DNA from: Pseudomonas monteilii NBRC 103158 = DSM 14164 | Lineage (GTDB): Bacteria; Pseudomonadota; Gammaproteobacteria; Pseudomonadales; Pseudomonadaceae | Direction: 5' to 3' | DNA length: 64,000 nucleotides | Assembly (NCBI RefSeq): GCF_000730605.1 | Contig: NZ_BBIS01000008.1 | Coordinates: 1 to 64,000 of the forward strand | Shown here: positions 8,799 to 18,184 of the stretch, in pieces | How positions within the stretch are numbered: the first letter of the stretch is position 1 | Layout of the letters: the number at the start of each line of letters is the position of its first letter | The notes under the pieces: generated by a model | The model's database searches: none | What the model was told of the DNA's origin: nothing | What the model saw: only the letters and a program-made list of their open reading frames with translations | Position numbers and translations under genes: made by a program

Positions 8799-9977
8799 AT
8801 GCAAAATCAAATCGGCGCACCCAAGGGCTTGTCCCTTAACGATCCGCGTGTGCGCGCGTGGCTGTTCCAGATCCTCACGATCGTTTTCGTGGTCGGCCTG
8901 GGCTGGTACCTGTTCCACAACACGCAAACCAACCTGCAACACCGGGGGATTACCTCGGGCTTCGACTTTCTCGACCGCAGTGCCGGCTTCGGCATCGCCC
9001 AGCACCTGATTCCCTATGTGGAATCCGACAGCTATGCGCGGGTGTTCGTCATCGGCCTGCTCAATACCCTGCTGGTGACCTTCATCGGTGTCATTCTGGC
9101 GACGATCCTGGGCTTCATCATCGGTGTGGCGCGGTTGTCGCCTAACTGGATGATCAACAAGCTGGCGACCGTGTATGTGGAAACCTTCCGCAACATTCCG
9201 CCGTTGTTGCAGATCCTGTTCTGGTACTTCGCCGTGTTTCTGACCCTGCCGGGACCGCGGGGCAGCATCAACATCGACGACACCTTCTTTATCAGTAACC
9301 GTGGCCTGAACATGCCCGGCGCTTCGATGGCCGACGGCTTCTGGCCGTTCGTCGTTGCCTTGACCGTGGCGGTGGTGGCGATCGTGGTGATGGTGCGTTA
9401 CGCCAACAAGCGCTTCGACGAGACCGGCGTGCCGTTTCACAAGTTCTGGGTGGGGCTGGCGTTGTTCGTCGCCATTCCGGGCCTGAGCGTGCTGCTGTTC
9501 GGCAGCCCGGTGACCTGGGAAGTGCCGCAACTGAAAGGCTTCAACTTCGTCGGTGGCTGGGTATTGATCCCCGAGCTGCTGGCGCTGACCCTGGCCCTGA
9601 CGATCTATACGGCCGCCTTCATCGCCGAAATCGTGCGTTCCGGCATCCGTTCGGTCAGCCACGGCCAGACCGAAGCCGCACGCTCGTTGGGCCTGCGCGA
9701 GGGGCCGACCCTGCGCAAGGTGATCATCCCCCAGGCACTGCGGGTGATCATTCCGCCGCTGACCAGCCAATACCTGAACCTGGCGAAGAACTCGTCGCTG
9801 GCGGCCGGTATCGGCTACCCGGAGATGGTCTCGCTGTTCGCCGGTACCGTGCTCAACCAGACCGGCCAGGCCATCGAGGTGATTGCGATCACCATGAGTG
9901 TCTATCTCGCCATCAGCATCAGCATTTCGCTGCTGATGAACTGGTACAACAAGCGCATTGCGCTGATCGAGCGGTGA
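8799..9977 (+). CDS. aapQ: General amino-acid ABC transporter permease AapQ
   Basis: This 392-residue inner-membrane permease of the polar amino-acid (HAAT) family has a first membrane helix near 27-47, a long insert (about 130-240) typical of AapQ compared with short HisQ-type permeases, and the EAA loop EAARSLGLREGPTLRKVIIPQALR near 290-313, which docks on the AapP ATPase. It pairs with AapM to form the channel. The ribosome site is weak (GGGGC), consistent with lower expression than aapJ. Confidence 0.94.
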   Translation: MQNQIGAPKGLSLNDPRVRAWLFQILTIVFVVGLGWYLFHNTQTNLQHRGITSGFDFLDRSAGFGIAQHLIPYVESDSYARVFVIGLLNTLLVTFIGVILATILGFIIGVARLSPNWMINKLATVYVETFRNIPPLLQILFWYFAVFLTLPGPRGSINIDDTFFISNRGLNMPGASMADGFWPFVVALTVAVVAIVVMVRYANKRFDETGVPFHKFWVGLALFVAIPGLSVLLFGSPVTWEVPQLKGFNFVGGWVLIPELLALTLALTIYTAAFIAEIVRSGIRSVSHGQTEAARSLGLREGPTLRKVIIPQALRVIIPPLTSQYLNLAKNSSLAAGIGYPEMVSLFAGTVLNQTGQAIEVIAITMSVYLAISISISLLMNWYNKRIALIER

Positions 9978-9987
9978 GGATACGCCC

Positions 9988-11085
9988 GTGAATGCCCATG
10001 TTTTCAAACCCGACATGCCGCCACCGGTGAAAACCGTCGGCGTGCTCGCATGGATGCGTGCCAATCTGTTTTCCAGCTGGCTCAACACGCTGCTGACCCT
10101 GTTTGCCATCTACCTGGTGTGGTTGATCGTGCCGCCGCTTATCCAGTGGGCGTTGATCGACGCCAACTGGGTCGGCACCACCCGCGCCGACTGCACTAAG
10201 GAAGGCGCCTGCTGGGTGTTCGTGCAGCAGCGCTTCGGCCAGTTCATGTACGGCTATTACCCGGCTGAGTTGCGCTGGCGCGTGGACCTGACCGTGTGGC
10301 TTGCCGTGCTCGGCGCTGCACCGCTGTTCATCAAGCGCTTCCCGCGCAAGGCCTTCTATGGCTTGGGGTTCCTGGTGCTGTACCCGATCCTGGCCTACAC
10401 CCTGCTGCATGGCGGCGTGCTTGGGCTGGAAACCGTGGCTACAAGCCAGTGGGGCGGGCTGATGCTGACCTTGGTGATCGCCACCGTGGGTATCGTTGGC
10501 GCCTTGCCGCTGGGCATCCTGCTGGCCCTGGGCCGGCGTTCGCGGATGCCGGCCGTGAAGGTGGTGTGCGTGACCTTCATCGAGTTCTGGCGCGGGGTGC
10601 CGTTGATCACCGTGCTGTTCATGTCGTCGGTGATGCTGCCGCTGTTTCTGCCTGAAGGCATGAGCTTCGACAAGCTGCTGCGGGCGATGATCGGCGTGAT
10701 CCTGTTCCAGTCGGCGTACATCGCCGAAGTGGTACGCGGGGGCCTGCAAGCCATTCCCAAGGGCCAGTACGAAGCCGCTGCGGCCATGGGCCTGGGCTAC
10801 TGGCGCGCGATGGGCCTGGTGATTCTGCCGCAGGCGCTCAAGCTGGTTATTCCCGGCATCGTCAACACCTTCATTGCCCTGTTCAAGGACACCAGCCTGG
10901 TGATCATCATCGGTCTGTTCGACCTGCTGAACAGCGTCAAGCAAGCCGCCGCCGACCCGGCCTGGCTGGGCATGGCCACCGAGGGCTATGTGTTTGCCGC
11001 CCTGGTGTTCTGGATTTTCTGTTTCGGTATGTCCCGCTACTCCATGCACCTGGAGCGCAAGCTGGACACTGGCCACAAGCGTTAG
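9988..11085 (+). CDS. aapM: General amino-acid ABC transporter permease AapM
   Basis: This 365-residue second permease starts at GTG 9988, ten nucleotides after aapQ, with GTGAGGA upstream. The EAA loop ([24 protein letters not shown]) lies near 260-285, and several membrane segments surround it. Like AapQ it carries extra helices and a periplasmic insert not found in minimal HAAT permeases. It is expected to form a heterodimer with AapQ. Confidence 0.94.
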   Translation: MNAHVFKPDMPPPVKTVGVLAWMRANLFSSWLNTLLTLFAIYLVWLIVPPLIQWALIDANWVGTTRADCTKEGACWVFVQQRFGQFMYGYYPAELRWRVDLTVWLAVLGAAPLFIKRFPRKAFYGLGFLVLYPILAYTLLHGGVLGLETVATSQWGGLMLTLVIATVGIVGALPLGILLALGRRSRMPAVKVVCVTFIEFWRGVPLITVLFMSSVMLPLFLPEGMSFDKLLRAMIGVILFQSAYIAEVVRGGLQAIPKGQYEAAAAMGLGYWRAMGLVILPQALKLVIPGIVNTFIALFKDTSLVIIIGLFDLLNSVKQAAADPAWLGMATEGYVFAALVFWIFCFGMSRYSMHLERKLDTGHKR

Positions 11086-11095
11086 GAGTTTCGAA

Positions 11096-11860
11096 ATGAG
11101 TGAAGCGATCAAGCAGCCTGCTGGCCCCGAAGGCATCATCCAGATGCAGGGTGTGAACAAGTGGTATGGCCAGTTCCATGTGCTCAAGGACATCAACCTG
11201 AACGTGCGCCAGGGCGAGCGTATCGTACTGTGCGGGCCGTCCGGCTCGGGCAAGTCCACCACCATCCGTTGCCTCAACCGCCTGGAAGAACACCAGCAGG
11301 GGCGCATCGTGGTGGATGGCGTGGAACTGACCAACGACCTCAAGCAGATCGAGGCCATCCGCCGCGAGGTGGGCATGGTGTTCCAGCACTTCAACCTGTT
11401 CCCGCACCTGAGCATTCTGGAAAACTGCACCCTGGCGCCAATGTGGGTGCGCAAGATGCCCCGGCGCAAGGCTGAGGAAATTGCCATGCACTACCTGGAG
11501 CGCGTGCGCATTCCAGAGCAGGCGCACAAGTACCCGGGGCAGTTGTCCGGTGGCCAGCAGCAGCGTGTGGCGATTGCCCGTGCGCTGTGCATGAAGCCGA
11601 AGATCATGCTGTTCGACGAACCGACCTCGGCGCTGGACCCGGAAATGGTCAAGGAAGTGCTCGATACCATGGTGGGCCTGGCCGAGGATGGCATGACCAT
11701 GCTCTGTGTAACCCACGAAATGGGCTTTGCCCGCACCGTGGCGAACCGGGTGATCTTCATGGACAAGGGGGAGATCGTGGAGCAGGCGGCGCCGGATGAC
11801 TTCTTCGACCGGCCGCGCAGTGACCGGACCAAGTTGTTCCTCAGCCAGATCCTGCACTGA
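11096..11860 (+). CDS. aapP: General amino-acid ABC transporter ATP-binding protein AapP
   Basis: This 254-residue ABC ATPase has all required motifs: Walker [11 protein letters not shown]-loop FQHFNLFPH, signature LSGGQQQR, Walker [15 protein letters not shown], and the H-loop in CVTHEMGFA. The start at ATG 11096 is chosen because TAGGAG overlaps the aapM stop and the preceding in-frame codons lie inside aapM. It is the last gene of aapJQMP and powers uptake through AapQM. Confidence 0.96.
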   Translation: MSEAIKQPAGPEGIIQMQGVNKWYGQFHVLKDINLNVRQGERIVLCGPSGSGKSTTIRCLNRLEEHQQGRIVVDGVELTNDLKQIEAIRREVGMVFQHFNLFPHLSILENCTLAPMWVRKMPRRKAEEIAMHYLERVRIPEQAHKYPGQLSGGQQQRVAIARALCMKPKIMLFDEPTSALDPEMVKEVLDTMVGLAEDGMTMLCVTHEMGFARTVANRVIFMDKGEIVEQAAPDDFFDRPRSDRTKLFLSQILH

Positions 11861-11865
11861 TGCAA

Positions 11866-11894
11866 ATGGGGCCGCTAAGCGGCCCCATTTTTTA
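11866..11894. terminator. Bidirectional terminator between aapP and algW
   Basis: ATGGGGCCGC-TAA-GCGGCCCCAT is a 10-bp stem followed by a T run on the plus strand, with adenines on the other side. It sits between two convergent genes and probably serves both. Confidence 0.85.
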
Positions 11895-13052
11895 CTTCTC
11901 TTCTTGCGTGGCAGCCGGTGCCGGCGGCGGCCGCAGCCCCACCTCGGCAATCAGCTTCAACTGATGCCCATTGCGCATCACCTCGATGGTGATCTTCTCG
12001 TTAGGCTTGATCCGCGCCACCTGGTTCATCGACTTGCGCCCGTCGCCGGCCGGTTCGCCGTTGATGCTCAGAATCACATCACCCAGTTGCAGCCCGGCCT
12101 TGGCCGCCGGCCCTTCGCGGAAGATGCCCGCCACCACGATACCCGGGCGGTCCTTCATGCCGAACGACTCGGCCAGCTCCTGGCTCAGCGGCTGTACTTC
12201 GATGCCCAGCCAGCCACGGATCACCTGGCCATGCTCGACGATCGACTTCATCACCTCCAGCGCCAGTTTCACCGGGATGGCGAAGCCGATGCCCTGCGAA
12301 CCGCCCGACTTCGAGAAAATCGCGGTATTGATGCCGATCAGGTTGCCATTGGCATCGACCAAGGCGCCCCCCGAGTTACCCGGGTTGATTGCGGCGTCGG
12401 TCTGGATGAAGTCTTCGTAGTTGTTCAGGCCCAGCTGGTTGCGGCCGGTGGCACTGATGATACCCATGGTGACGGTTTGGCCGACGCCGAACGGGTTACC
12501 GATGGCCAGCGACACATCGCCGATGTGAATGGTGTCGGAGCGGCCGATGGTGATGGCCGGCAGGTTCTTCAGGTCGATCTTCAGCACTGCCAGGTCGGTT
12601 TCCGGGTCGCTGCCGATCACTCGGGCCAGGGTTTCGCGGCCATCCTTCAAGGCCACGACGATCTGGTCGGCCCCGCTGGTGACATGGTTATTGGTCAGCA
12701 GGTAGCCCTCGGGGCTCATGATCACTGCCGAGCCCAGGCTCGACTCCCAGCGGCGCTGCTTGGGCAGGTTGTCGCCGAAGAAGCGGCGGAACTGTGGGTC
12801 TTCGAACAATGGGTGGGCGCTTTTGTTCACCACTTTGGTGGTGTACAGGTTGACCACCGCAGGCGCGGCCAGCGTCACCGCGTCGGCGTAAGACACCGGG
12901 CCCTGCATGATGCGAGTGGTTTGCGGCGCCTGTTGCAGGTTGACGTCCTGGCTGGGCAGGCCGACCCATTCCGGGAAGCGCTGGATGATCAGCATGGCGA
13001 TCAGCACGCCGGTGAGCAGGGGCCAGCCAAAGTAACGAAACGCCTTGAACAT
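11892..13052 (-). CDS. algW: Periplasmic site-1 serine protease AlgW (DegS type)
   Basis: AlgW cleaves the anti-sigma factor MucA to release AlgU in envelope stress and alginate control. The 386-residue protein has an N-terminal membrane anchor (10-24), a trypsin-like domain with the triad His123 (NNHV), Asp153 (ETDLAVLK) and Ser227 (GNSGGAL), and a single PDZ domain (about 270-370), matching DegS/AlgW rather than two-PDZ DegP. The upstream in-frame extension is ignored because the FKAFRYFGW start gives the family length. No mucAB or algU lies in the window. Confidence 0.93.
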   Translation of the reverse strand: MFKAFRYFGWPLLTGVLIAMLIIQRFPEWVGLPSQDVNLQQAPQTTRIMQGPVSYADAVTLAAPAVVNLYTTKVVNKSAHPLFEDPQFRRFFGDNLPKQRRWESSLGSAVIMSPEGYLLTNNHVTSGADQIVVALKDGRETLARVIGSDPETDLAVLKIDLKNLPAITIGRSDTIHIGDVSLAIGNPFGVGQTVTMGIISATGRNQLGLNNYEDFIQTDAAINPGNSGGALVDANGNLIGINTAIFSKSGGSQGIGFAIPVKLALEVMKSIVEHGQVIRGWLGIEVQPLSQELAESFGMKDRPGIVVAGIFREGPAAKAGLQLGDVILSINGEPAGDGRKSMNQVARIKPNEKITIEVMRNGHQLKLIAEVGLRPPPAPAATQEEK

Positions 13053-13209
13053 GAACGAATCCTGGAAAGAGCAGGGGCCATTGGCCGCGCAGTGGGGCAT
13101 GAGCGCGCGCGATCATACACCGGTTCCCCCAGTGCCGGCGACGGCCCATAATGGCCGGCATTATACGGGCGTTGCGCCCGAGAAAAGCGCAGTTTTCGAG
13201 GAGATTTTC

Positions 13210-13968
13210 ATGGCCGTCGCTCTCAACACCCTGGTCGAGGAAGCCGAACGCTACTTGGGCAGCGCGAAGATCCAGGATTATTGCCCCAATGGCCTGCAGG
13301 TCGAAGGCCGGCCACAGGTCAGCCGCATCGTCAGCGGTGTTACCGCCAGCCAGGCGTTGCTGGATGCCGCAGTCGAGGCCGAGGCCGACCTGGTACTGGT
13401 GCACCATGGTTACTTCTGGAAGGGTGAGAACCCGTGCATCACAGGCATTCGTCAGCGTCGGCTGAAGACCCTGCTGAACAACGATATCAGCCTGCTGGCC
13501 TTTCACCTGCCGCTGGATGTGCACCCGGACGTCGGCAACAACGTGCAGCTGGCACGGCAACTGGACATCACCGTCGAAGGGCCGCTGGACCCGGAAAACC
13601 CCAAGGTGGTGGGACTGGTCGGCTCGCTGGTCGAGCCGATGACCGCGCGCGATTTTGCCCGACGGGTGCAGGAAGTGCTGGGGCGTGAGCCGTTGTTGGT
13701 GGAAGGGGAGCAGATGATCCGTCGGGTCGGCTGGTGCACCGGTGGCGGGCAGGGTTACATCGAAACGGCGATTGCGGCCGGAGTGGACCTGTACCTGACG
13801 GGTGAGGCATCCGAGCAGACCTACCACAGTGCACGCGAGAACGGCGTCAGCTTCATCGCGGCCGGGCACCATGCCACCGAGCGATATGGCGTGCAGGCGT
13901 TGGGTGATTACCTGGCGCGGCGGTTTGCCGTGGAGCACCTGTTCATCGACTGCCCGAACCCCATCTGA
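13210..13968 (+). CDS. Nif3-like dinuclear metal centre protein (YbgI family)
   Basis: This 252-residue protein belongs to the Nif3/YbgI family of toroidal hexamers with a dinuclear metal site. The metal-binding HHG (in VLVHHGYFW) and the C-terminal GHHATERYG are visible. A role as GTP cyclohydrolase-like or bis-metal hydrolase has been proposed for homologs, but function is not settled. GAGGAG at 13198-13203 fixes the start at 13210. It is divergent from algW and followed by a REP-like palindrome. Confidence 0.9.
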   Translation: MAVALNTLVEEAERYLGSAKIQDYCPNGLQVEGRPQVSRIVSGVTASQALLDAAVEAEADLVLVHHGYFWKGENPCITGIRQRRLKTLLNNDISLLAFHLPLDVHPDVGNNVQLARQLDITVEGPLDPENPKVVGLVGSLVEPMTARDFARRVQEVLGREPLLVEGEQMIRRVGWCTGGGQGYIETAIAAGVDLYLTGEASEQTYHSARENGVSFIAAGHHATERYGVQALGDYLARRFAVEHLFIDCPNPI

Positions 13969-13983
13969 GATCGGTGTTGCCTT

Positions 13984-14005
13984 CTTCGCGGGCATGCCCG
14001 CGAAG
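13984..14005. repeat. Single REP-type palindrome after the Nif3-family gene
   Basis: CTTCGCGGGCAT followed by its mirror GCCCGCGAAG makes a perfect 22-bp palindrome with the REP core of this genome. It probably acts as a transcript-end hairpin for the upstream gene. Confidence 0.7.
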
Positions 14006-14052
14006 GGCCGCAGGGCGGCCCCCGTTTCAGCCCAAACCCCCAGTCATATCGT

Positions 14053-14069
14053 TAGACCTTTTCGATCTA
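14053..14069. promoter_or_regulatory. Possible dyad in the cysD leader
   Basis: TAGA-N9-TCTA lies about 95 nt upstream of cysD. Sulfate-assimilation genes are normally controlled by CysB, whose sites are loosely conserved, so this is only a candidate. I could not place a confident sigma-70 promoter in the 195-nt gap. Confidence 0.25.
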
Positions 14070-14163
14070 GCCCGGCTCCTAAATAGAAGAAGCCGCTGTG
14101 ATAAAGTGGCTCGCTCGAACACGGCCCGCAGGCCGTCCATAAGATCGTTTTTCGTGAGTAGCC

Positions 14164-15081
14164 ATGGTCGACAAACTGACGCACTTGAAACAGCTGGAGG
14201 CGGAGAGCATCCACATTATCCGCGAGGTGGCCGCCGAGTTCGATAACCCGGTGATGCTGTACTCGATCGGCAAGGATTCCGCCGTGATGCTGCACCTGGC
14301 GCGCAAGGCCTTCTTCCCAGGCAAGCTGCCGTTCCCGGTGATGCACGTCGACACCCAGTGGAAATTCCAGGAGATGTACAGCTTCCGCGACAAAATGGTC
14401 GAGGAAATGGGCCTGGAGCTGATCACCCACGTCAACCCCGAAGGTGTGGCGCAGGGCATCAACCCGTTCACCCATGGCAGCTCCAAGCACACCGACATCA
14501 TGAAAACCCAGGGCCTGAAGCAGGCACTGGACAAGCATGGTTTCGACGCCGCCTTCGGTGGCGCGCGCCGCGACGAAGAGAAGTCGCGGGCCAAGGAGCG
14601 TGTATATTCGTTCCGGGACAGCAAGCACCGCTGGGACCCGAAAAACCAGCGCCCCGAGCTGTGGAACGTGTACAACGGCAAGGTCAACAAGGGCGAGTCG
14701 ATCCGCGTCTTCCCGCTGTCGAACTGGACCGAGCTGGACATCTGGCAGTACATCTACCTCGAAGGCATCCCGATCGTGCCGCTGTACTTCGCCGCTGAGC
14801 GCGAAGTGATCGAGAAGAACGGCACCCTGATCATGATCGACGACGAGCGCATCCTTGAGCATCTCACCGATGAAGAGAAAGCGCGCATCGTCAAGAAGAA
14901 GGTGCGTTTCCGTACCCTCGGTTGCTACCCGTTGACGGGTGCTGTCGAGTCGGAAGCCGAGACCCTGACGGACATCATTCAGGAAATGCTCCTGACCCGT
15001 ACGTCCGAGCGCCAGGGCCGTGTCATCGACCACGATGGCGCCGGTTCCATGGAAGACAAGAAACGCCAAGGCTACTTCTAA
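14164..15081 (+). CDS. cysD: Sulfate adenylyltransferase subunit 2 CysD
   Basis: This 305-residue ATP sulfurylase catalytic subunit makes adenosine phosphosulfate from ATP and sulfate. The PP-loop SIGKDSAV spans 34-41, and the [15 protein letters not shown] segment and the C-terminal [16 protein letters not shown] are family hallmarks. The reaction is driven by GTP hydrolysis in the partner CysN domain encoded just downstream. cysD and cysNC are 15 nt apart and form an operon. Confidence 0.97.
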   Translation: MVDKLTHLKQLEAESIHIIREVAAEFDNPVMLYSIGKDSAVMLHLARKAFFPGKLPFPVMHVDTQWKFQEMYSFRDKMVEEMGLELITHVNPEGVAQGINPFTHGSSKHTDIMKTQGLKQALDKHGFDAAFGGARRDEEKSRAKERVYSFRDSKHRWDPKNQRPELWNVYNGKVNKGESIRVFPLSNWTELDIWQYIYLEGIPIVPLYFAAEREVIEKNGTLIMIDDERILEHLTDEEKARIVKKKVRFRTLGCYPLTGAVESEAETLTDIIQEMLLTRTSERQGRVIDHDGAGSMEDKKRQGYF

Positions 15082-15096
15082 TTTCAGGGTTACTCC

Positions 15097-16998
15097 ATGT
15101 CGCACCAATCTGATCTGATCAGCGAGGACATCCTCGCCTACCTGGCCCAGCACGAGCGCAAGGAACTGCTGCGCTTCCTGACCTGCGGCAACGTTGACGA
15201 CGGCAAGAGCACCCTGATCGGGCGCCTGCTGCACGACTCGAAGATGATCTACGAGGACCACCTCGAGGCCATCACCCGTGATTCGAAGAAAGTCGGCACC
15301 ACCGGCGAAGAAGTCGACCTGGCACTGCTGGTAGACGGCCTGCAGGCCGAGCGCGAGCAGGGCATCACCATCGATGTCGCCTACCGCTACTTCTCCACCG
15401 CCAAGCGCAAGTTCATCATCGCCGACACCCCGGGCCACGAGCAGTACACCCGCAACATGGCCACCGGTGCGTCCACCTGCGACCTGGCGATCATCCTGGT
15501 CGATGCCCGCTACGGCGTGCAGACCCAGACCCGCCGCCACAGCTACATTGCTTCGTTGCTGGGCATCAAGCACATCGTGGTCGCGGTCAACAAGATGGAC
15601 CTCAAAGGCTTCGATCAGGACGTCTTCGAGTCGATCAAGGCGGATTACCTGAAGTTTGCCGACGCCATCAACCTGACCCCGAGCAGCCTGCACTTCGTGC
15701 CGATGTCGGCGCTCAAGGGCGACAACGTGGTCAACCACAGCGAGCGTTCGCCGTGGTACGCCGGCCCTACGCTGATGGAAATCCTCGAAACCGTCGAAGT
15801 GTCGGCCGACCGCAACTTCACCGACCTGCGCTTCCCGGTGCAGTACGTGAACCGCCCGAACCTGAACTTCCGCGGCTTCGCCGGTACCATCGCCAGCGGC
15901 GTGGTACACAAGGGCGACGAAATCGTCGTGCTGCCGTCGGGCAAGAGCAGCCGCGTCAAGTCCATCGTCACCTATGAGGGTGAACTGGAAAACGCTGGCC
16001 CAGGCCAGGCCGTTACGCTCACCATGGAAGACGAGATCGACATCTCCCGTGGCGACCTGCTGGTACACGCCGACAACGTACCGCCGGTGACCGACCAGTT
16101 CGACGCCATGCTGGTGTGGATGGCTGAAGAGCCAATGCTGCCGGGCAAGAAGTACGACATCAAGCGCGCCACCAGCTACGTGCCGGGCTCGATTGCCAGC
16201 ATCACCCACAAGGTCGATGTGAATACCCTTGAGCAGGGCGCTGCCAGCGCACTGCAACTGAACGAGATCGGCCGCGTCAAGGTGGCCCTGGACGCTTCGA
16301 TCGCCCTGGACGGTTACGACAGCAACCGCACAACCGGTGCGTTCATCGTCATCGACCGCCTGACCAACGGCACCGTTGGCGCCGGCATGATCATCGCCCC
16401 GCCAGTACTGCCACACGGCAGCACCGGCCAGCATGGCAAGCAGGCTCACGTGTCGACTGAAGAGCGTGCACTGCGCTTCGGTCAGCAGCCAGCCACCGTG
16501 CTGTTCAGCGGCCTGTCCGGCGCTGGCAAGAGCACCCTGGCCTATGCCGTGGAGCGCAAGCTGTTCGACATGGGCCGTGCGGTGTACGTGCTCGACGGCC
16601 AGAACCTGCGCCACGACCTGAACAAGGGCCTGCCGCAAGACCGCGCCGGCCGCACCGAGAACTGGCGCCGCGCCGCCCATGTGGCGCGCCAGTTCAACGA
16701 AGCCGGCCTATTGACCCTGGCCGCGTTCGTGGCCCCGGACGCCGAAGGCCGTGAACAGGCCAAGGCCTTGATCGGCAAAGACCGTCTGGTAACCGTCTAC
16801 GTTCAGGCTTCGCCGCTGGCTTGCCGCGAGCGTGACCCGCAAGGCCTGTACGCGGCCGGTGGCGACAACATCCCGGGTGAAAGCTTCCCGTTCGATGTGC
16901 CGCTGGATGCTGACCTGGTGATCGACACCCAGTCCACCAGCGTGGATGAAGGCGTGAAGCTGGTGCTGGACGTGCTGCGTCAGCGTGGCGCGATCTAA
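15097..16998 (+). CDS. cysNC: Bifunctional sulfate adenylyltransferase subunit 1 / adenylylsulfate kinase CysNC
   Basis: This 633-residue fusion contains an elongation-factor-like GTPase (CysN, about 1-440) and an APS kinase (CysC, about 455-633). GTPase motifs are GNVDDGKST (31-39), DTPGHEQY and NKMD; the kinase P-loop GLSGAGKST spans 472-480. The GTPase drives APS formation by CysD and the kinase makes PAPS. The N-C fusion is standard in Pseudomonas. A strong intrinsic terminator follows. Confidence 0.97.
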   Translation: MSHQSDLISEDILAYLAQHERKELLRFLTCGNVDDGKSTLIGRLLHDSKMIYEDHLEAITRDSKKVGTTGEEVDLALLVDGLQAEREQGITIDVAYRYFSTAKRKFIIADTPGHEQYTRNMATGASTCDLAIILVDARYGVQTQTRRHSYIASLLGIKHIVVAVNKMDLKGFDQDVFESIKADYLKFADAINLTPSSLHFVPMSALKGDNVVNHSERSPWYAGPTLMEILETVEVSADRNFTDLRFPVQYVNRPNLNFRGFAGTIASGVVHKGDEIVVLPSGKSSRVKSIVTYEGELENAGPGQAVTLTMEDEIDISRGDLLVHADNVPPVTDQFDAMLVWMAEEPMLPGKKYDIKRATSYVPGSIASITHKVDVNTLEQGAASALQLNEIGRVKVALDASIALDGYDSNRTTGAFIVIDRLTNGTVGAGMIIAPPVLPHGSTGQHGKQAHVSTEERALRFGQQPATVLFSGLSGAGKSTLAYAVERKLFDMGRAVYVLDGQNLRHDLNKGLPQDRAGRTENWRRAAHVARQFNEAGLLTLAAFVAPDAEGREQAKALIGKDRLVTVYVQASPLACRERDPQGLYAAGGDNIPGESFPFDVPLDADLVIDTQSTSVDEGVKLVLDVLRQRGAI

Positions 16999-17013
16999 GC
17001 GCCGGCCTGCAAT

Positions 17014-17040
17014 AAAAAACCCGCTTCGGCGGGTTTTTTT
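17014..17040 (+). terminator. Intrinsic terminator after cysNC
   Basis: AACCCGC-TTCG-GCGGGTT forms a short GC-rich hairpin with a TTCG loop followed by seven or more T residues and preceded by an A run. Confidence 0.92.
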
Positions 17041-17116
17041 ATGCGCGTAATCCTGGTTTGTGCGGTGCCTGTAAGAGCAACTGCCATGCTGACAATCTGA
17101 AAGTTTTCACAATCAG

Positions 17117-17161
17117 TGTAGGAGCGGCTTTAGCCGCGAACACCGGCAAAGCCGGTGCCAT
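17117..17161. repeat. Composite REP plus second hairpin
   Basis: A REP unit (TGTAGGA, then GCGGCT-TT-AGCCGC at 17124-17137, then GAA) is followed directly by a second perfect hairpin, CACCGGC-AAA-GCCGGTG (17141-17157). A second copy with compensatory stem changes occurs at 22024-22068. Confidence 0.8.
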
Positions 17162-17171
17162 GCACCGCTGT

Positions 17172-17465
17172 TCACAAAGGTTCTTCGCTAGCCTCAAGGC
17201 TGGCCATGGAGTCGTCCCTGGGGACGAGCTTTCTGTCTTTCTCGACTATCTGATATTCCTCAGTCAGTACCCTGCGTGTGGAAATAACCCGAGCAACATC
17301 TTGTTTGGTTGGGCTGGTGCCGCGAGGAGGACCATCGCTCAGCCCCCAGCCGCCTGCACCAGGCCCGCCGCCCCCTCCACCAATCAGCCTCAGTTCTGCC
17401 GCTGTGGGCGCTTGTGCGCTTATATATAGCGCCTCATCGAGATAATACGTGTTGTCCCGTGCCAT
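17172..17465 (-). CDS. Orphan small hypothetical protein with polyglycine segment
   Basis: This 97-residue frame starts at ATG 17465 with GGAGAA six nucleotides upstream, which supports real translation. The protein begins MARDNTYYLDEALYIS, contains a run of six Gly in a Gly/Pro-rich middle (about 29-50), and ends in an acidic-basic tail. There is no signal peptide or membrane segment. I recognise no family. It lies alone between the cysNC terminator/REP and mdeR, with the same orientation as mdeR. Its composition differs from neighbouring metabolic genes. It could be an acquired orphan or a spurious frame. Confidence 0.5.
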   Translation of the reverse strand: MARDNTYYLDEALYISAQAPTAAELRLIGGGGGGPGAGGWGLSDGPPRGTSPTKQDVARVISTRRVLTEEYQIVEKDRKLVPRDDSMASLEASEEPL

Positions 17466-17577
17466 GTAGGTTCTCCAAGTCACTACATGGGCCAGCTTTA
17501 CGTATGCCGAATTCGCTGCATGTCAGCTGCGGCCTGTCAATCGGCAGGAAGCTTCTCGGTATTCGGAAAAATCTGTC

Positions 17578-18057
17578 TCAGATATGTTTTTCCGACACAG
17601 GTATCACCCGTCTTTCCTTCACCGCCTTGTAGGAAAAACTCGAATAGATCTCCTTCACCCCCGGCAACCGCTGCAGCACTTCCCGAGTAAATTCCCCGAA
17701 CGACTCCAGGTCCCTTGCCAGGATTTCCAGCAAAAAGTCATAGCGCCCGGAGATGTTGTGGCAGGCCACGATTTCGGGAATTTCCATCAGCCGCTGCTCG
17801 AACGCCAGCGCCATGTCCTTGGTGTGCGAGTCCATCATGATGCTGACGAACGCAGTCACGCCAAACCCCAGCGACTTGGGCGAGAGGATGGCCTGGTAGC
17901 CGGTGATGTAGCCGTTGTCTTCCAGCAGCTTGACCCGTCGCCAGCAGGGTGAGGTGGTCAGTGCCACCTGGTCGGCAAGTTCGGCGACGGTTAGGCGGGC
18001 GTTGTCCTGCAGGGCGGCAAGCAGGGCGCGGTCGGTGCGGTCGAGGCTTGAAGGCAT
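17578..18057 (-). CDS. mdeR: Lrp/AsnC family regulator, probable activator of mdeA
   Basis: This 159-residue Lrp-type regulator has an N-terminal helix-turn-helix (about 8-55, ALQDNARLTVAELADQVAL) and a C-terminal RAM ligand domain (about 70-150). It is divergent from the methionine gamma-lyase gene, the same arrangement as mdeR-mdeA described in P. putida, where MdeR is needed for mdeA expression. A GGAGGG ribosome site supports ATG 18057. The gene name rests on position and family. Confidence 0.8.
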   Translation of the reverse strand: MPSSLDRTDRALLAALQDNARLTVAELADQVALTTSPCWRRVKLLEDNGYITGYQAILSPKSLGFGVTAFVSIMMDSHTKDMALAFEQRLMEIPEIVACHNISGRYDFLLEILARDLESFGEFTREVLQRLPGVKEIYSSFSYKAVKERRVIPVSEKHI

Positions 18058-18102
18058 GTTTTGCCCTCCTGGTCCGTTATTTATTGTTTTTGTTCCAGCA
18101 TG

Positions 18103-18116
18103 CACGCAGATGCGTG
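18103..18116. promoter_or_regulatory. Dyad in the mdeR-mdeA intergenic region, candidate regulator site
   Basis: CACGCA-GA-TGCGTG is a perfect 14-bp dyad between the divergent genes. A second perfect palindrome, ATAAGCTTAT (18151-18160), lies nearer mdeA, within the likely promoter. Lrp-type regulators bind degenerate dyads, so MdeR binding is only a candidate explanation. Confidence 0.4.
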
Positions 18117-18184
18117 GGCTACTTTGGAAAAAATCGGGCAGCTCGGTGGCATAAGCTTATAGCAAACCACAAGAGGCTGTTGCC

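Noticed and set aside
14044..16680. An 878-codon minus-strand open frame opposite cysD-cysNC
   Set aside because: Same codon-bias artefact; composition is abnormal and both plus-strand genes are complete with motifs.
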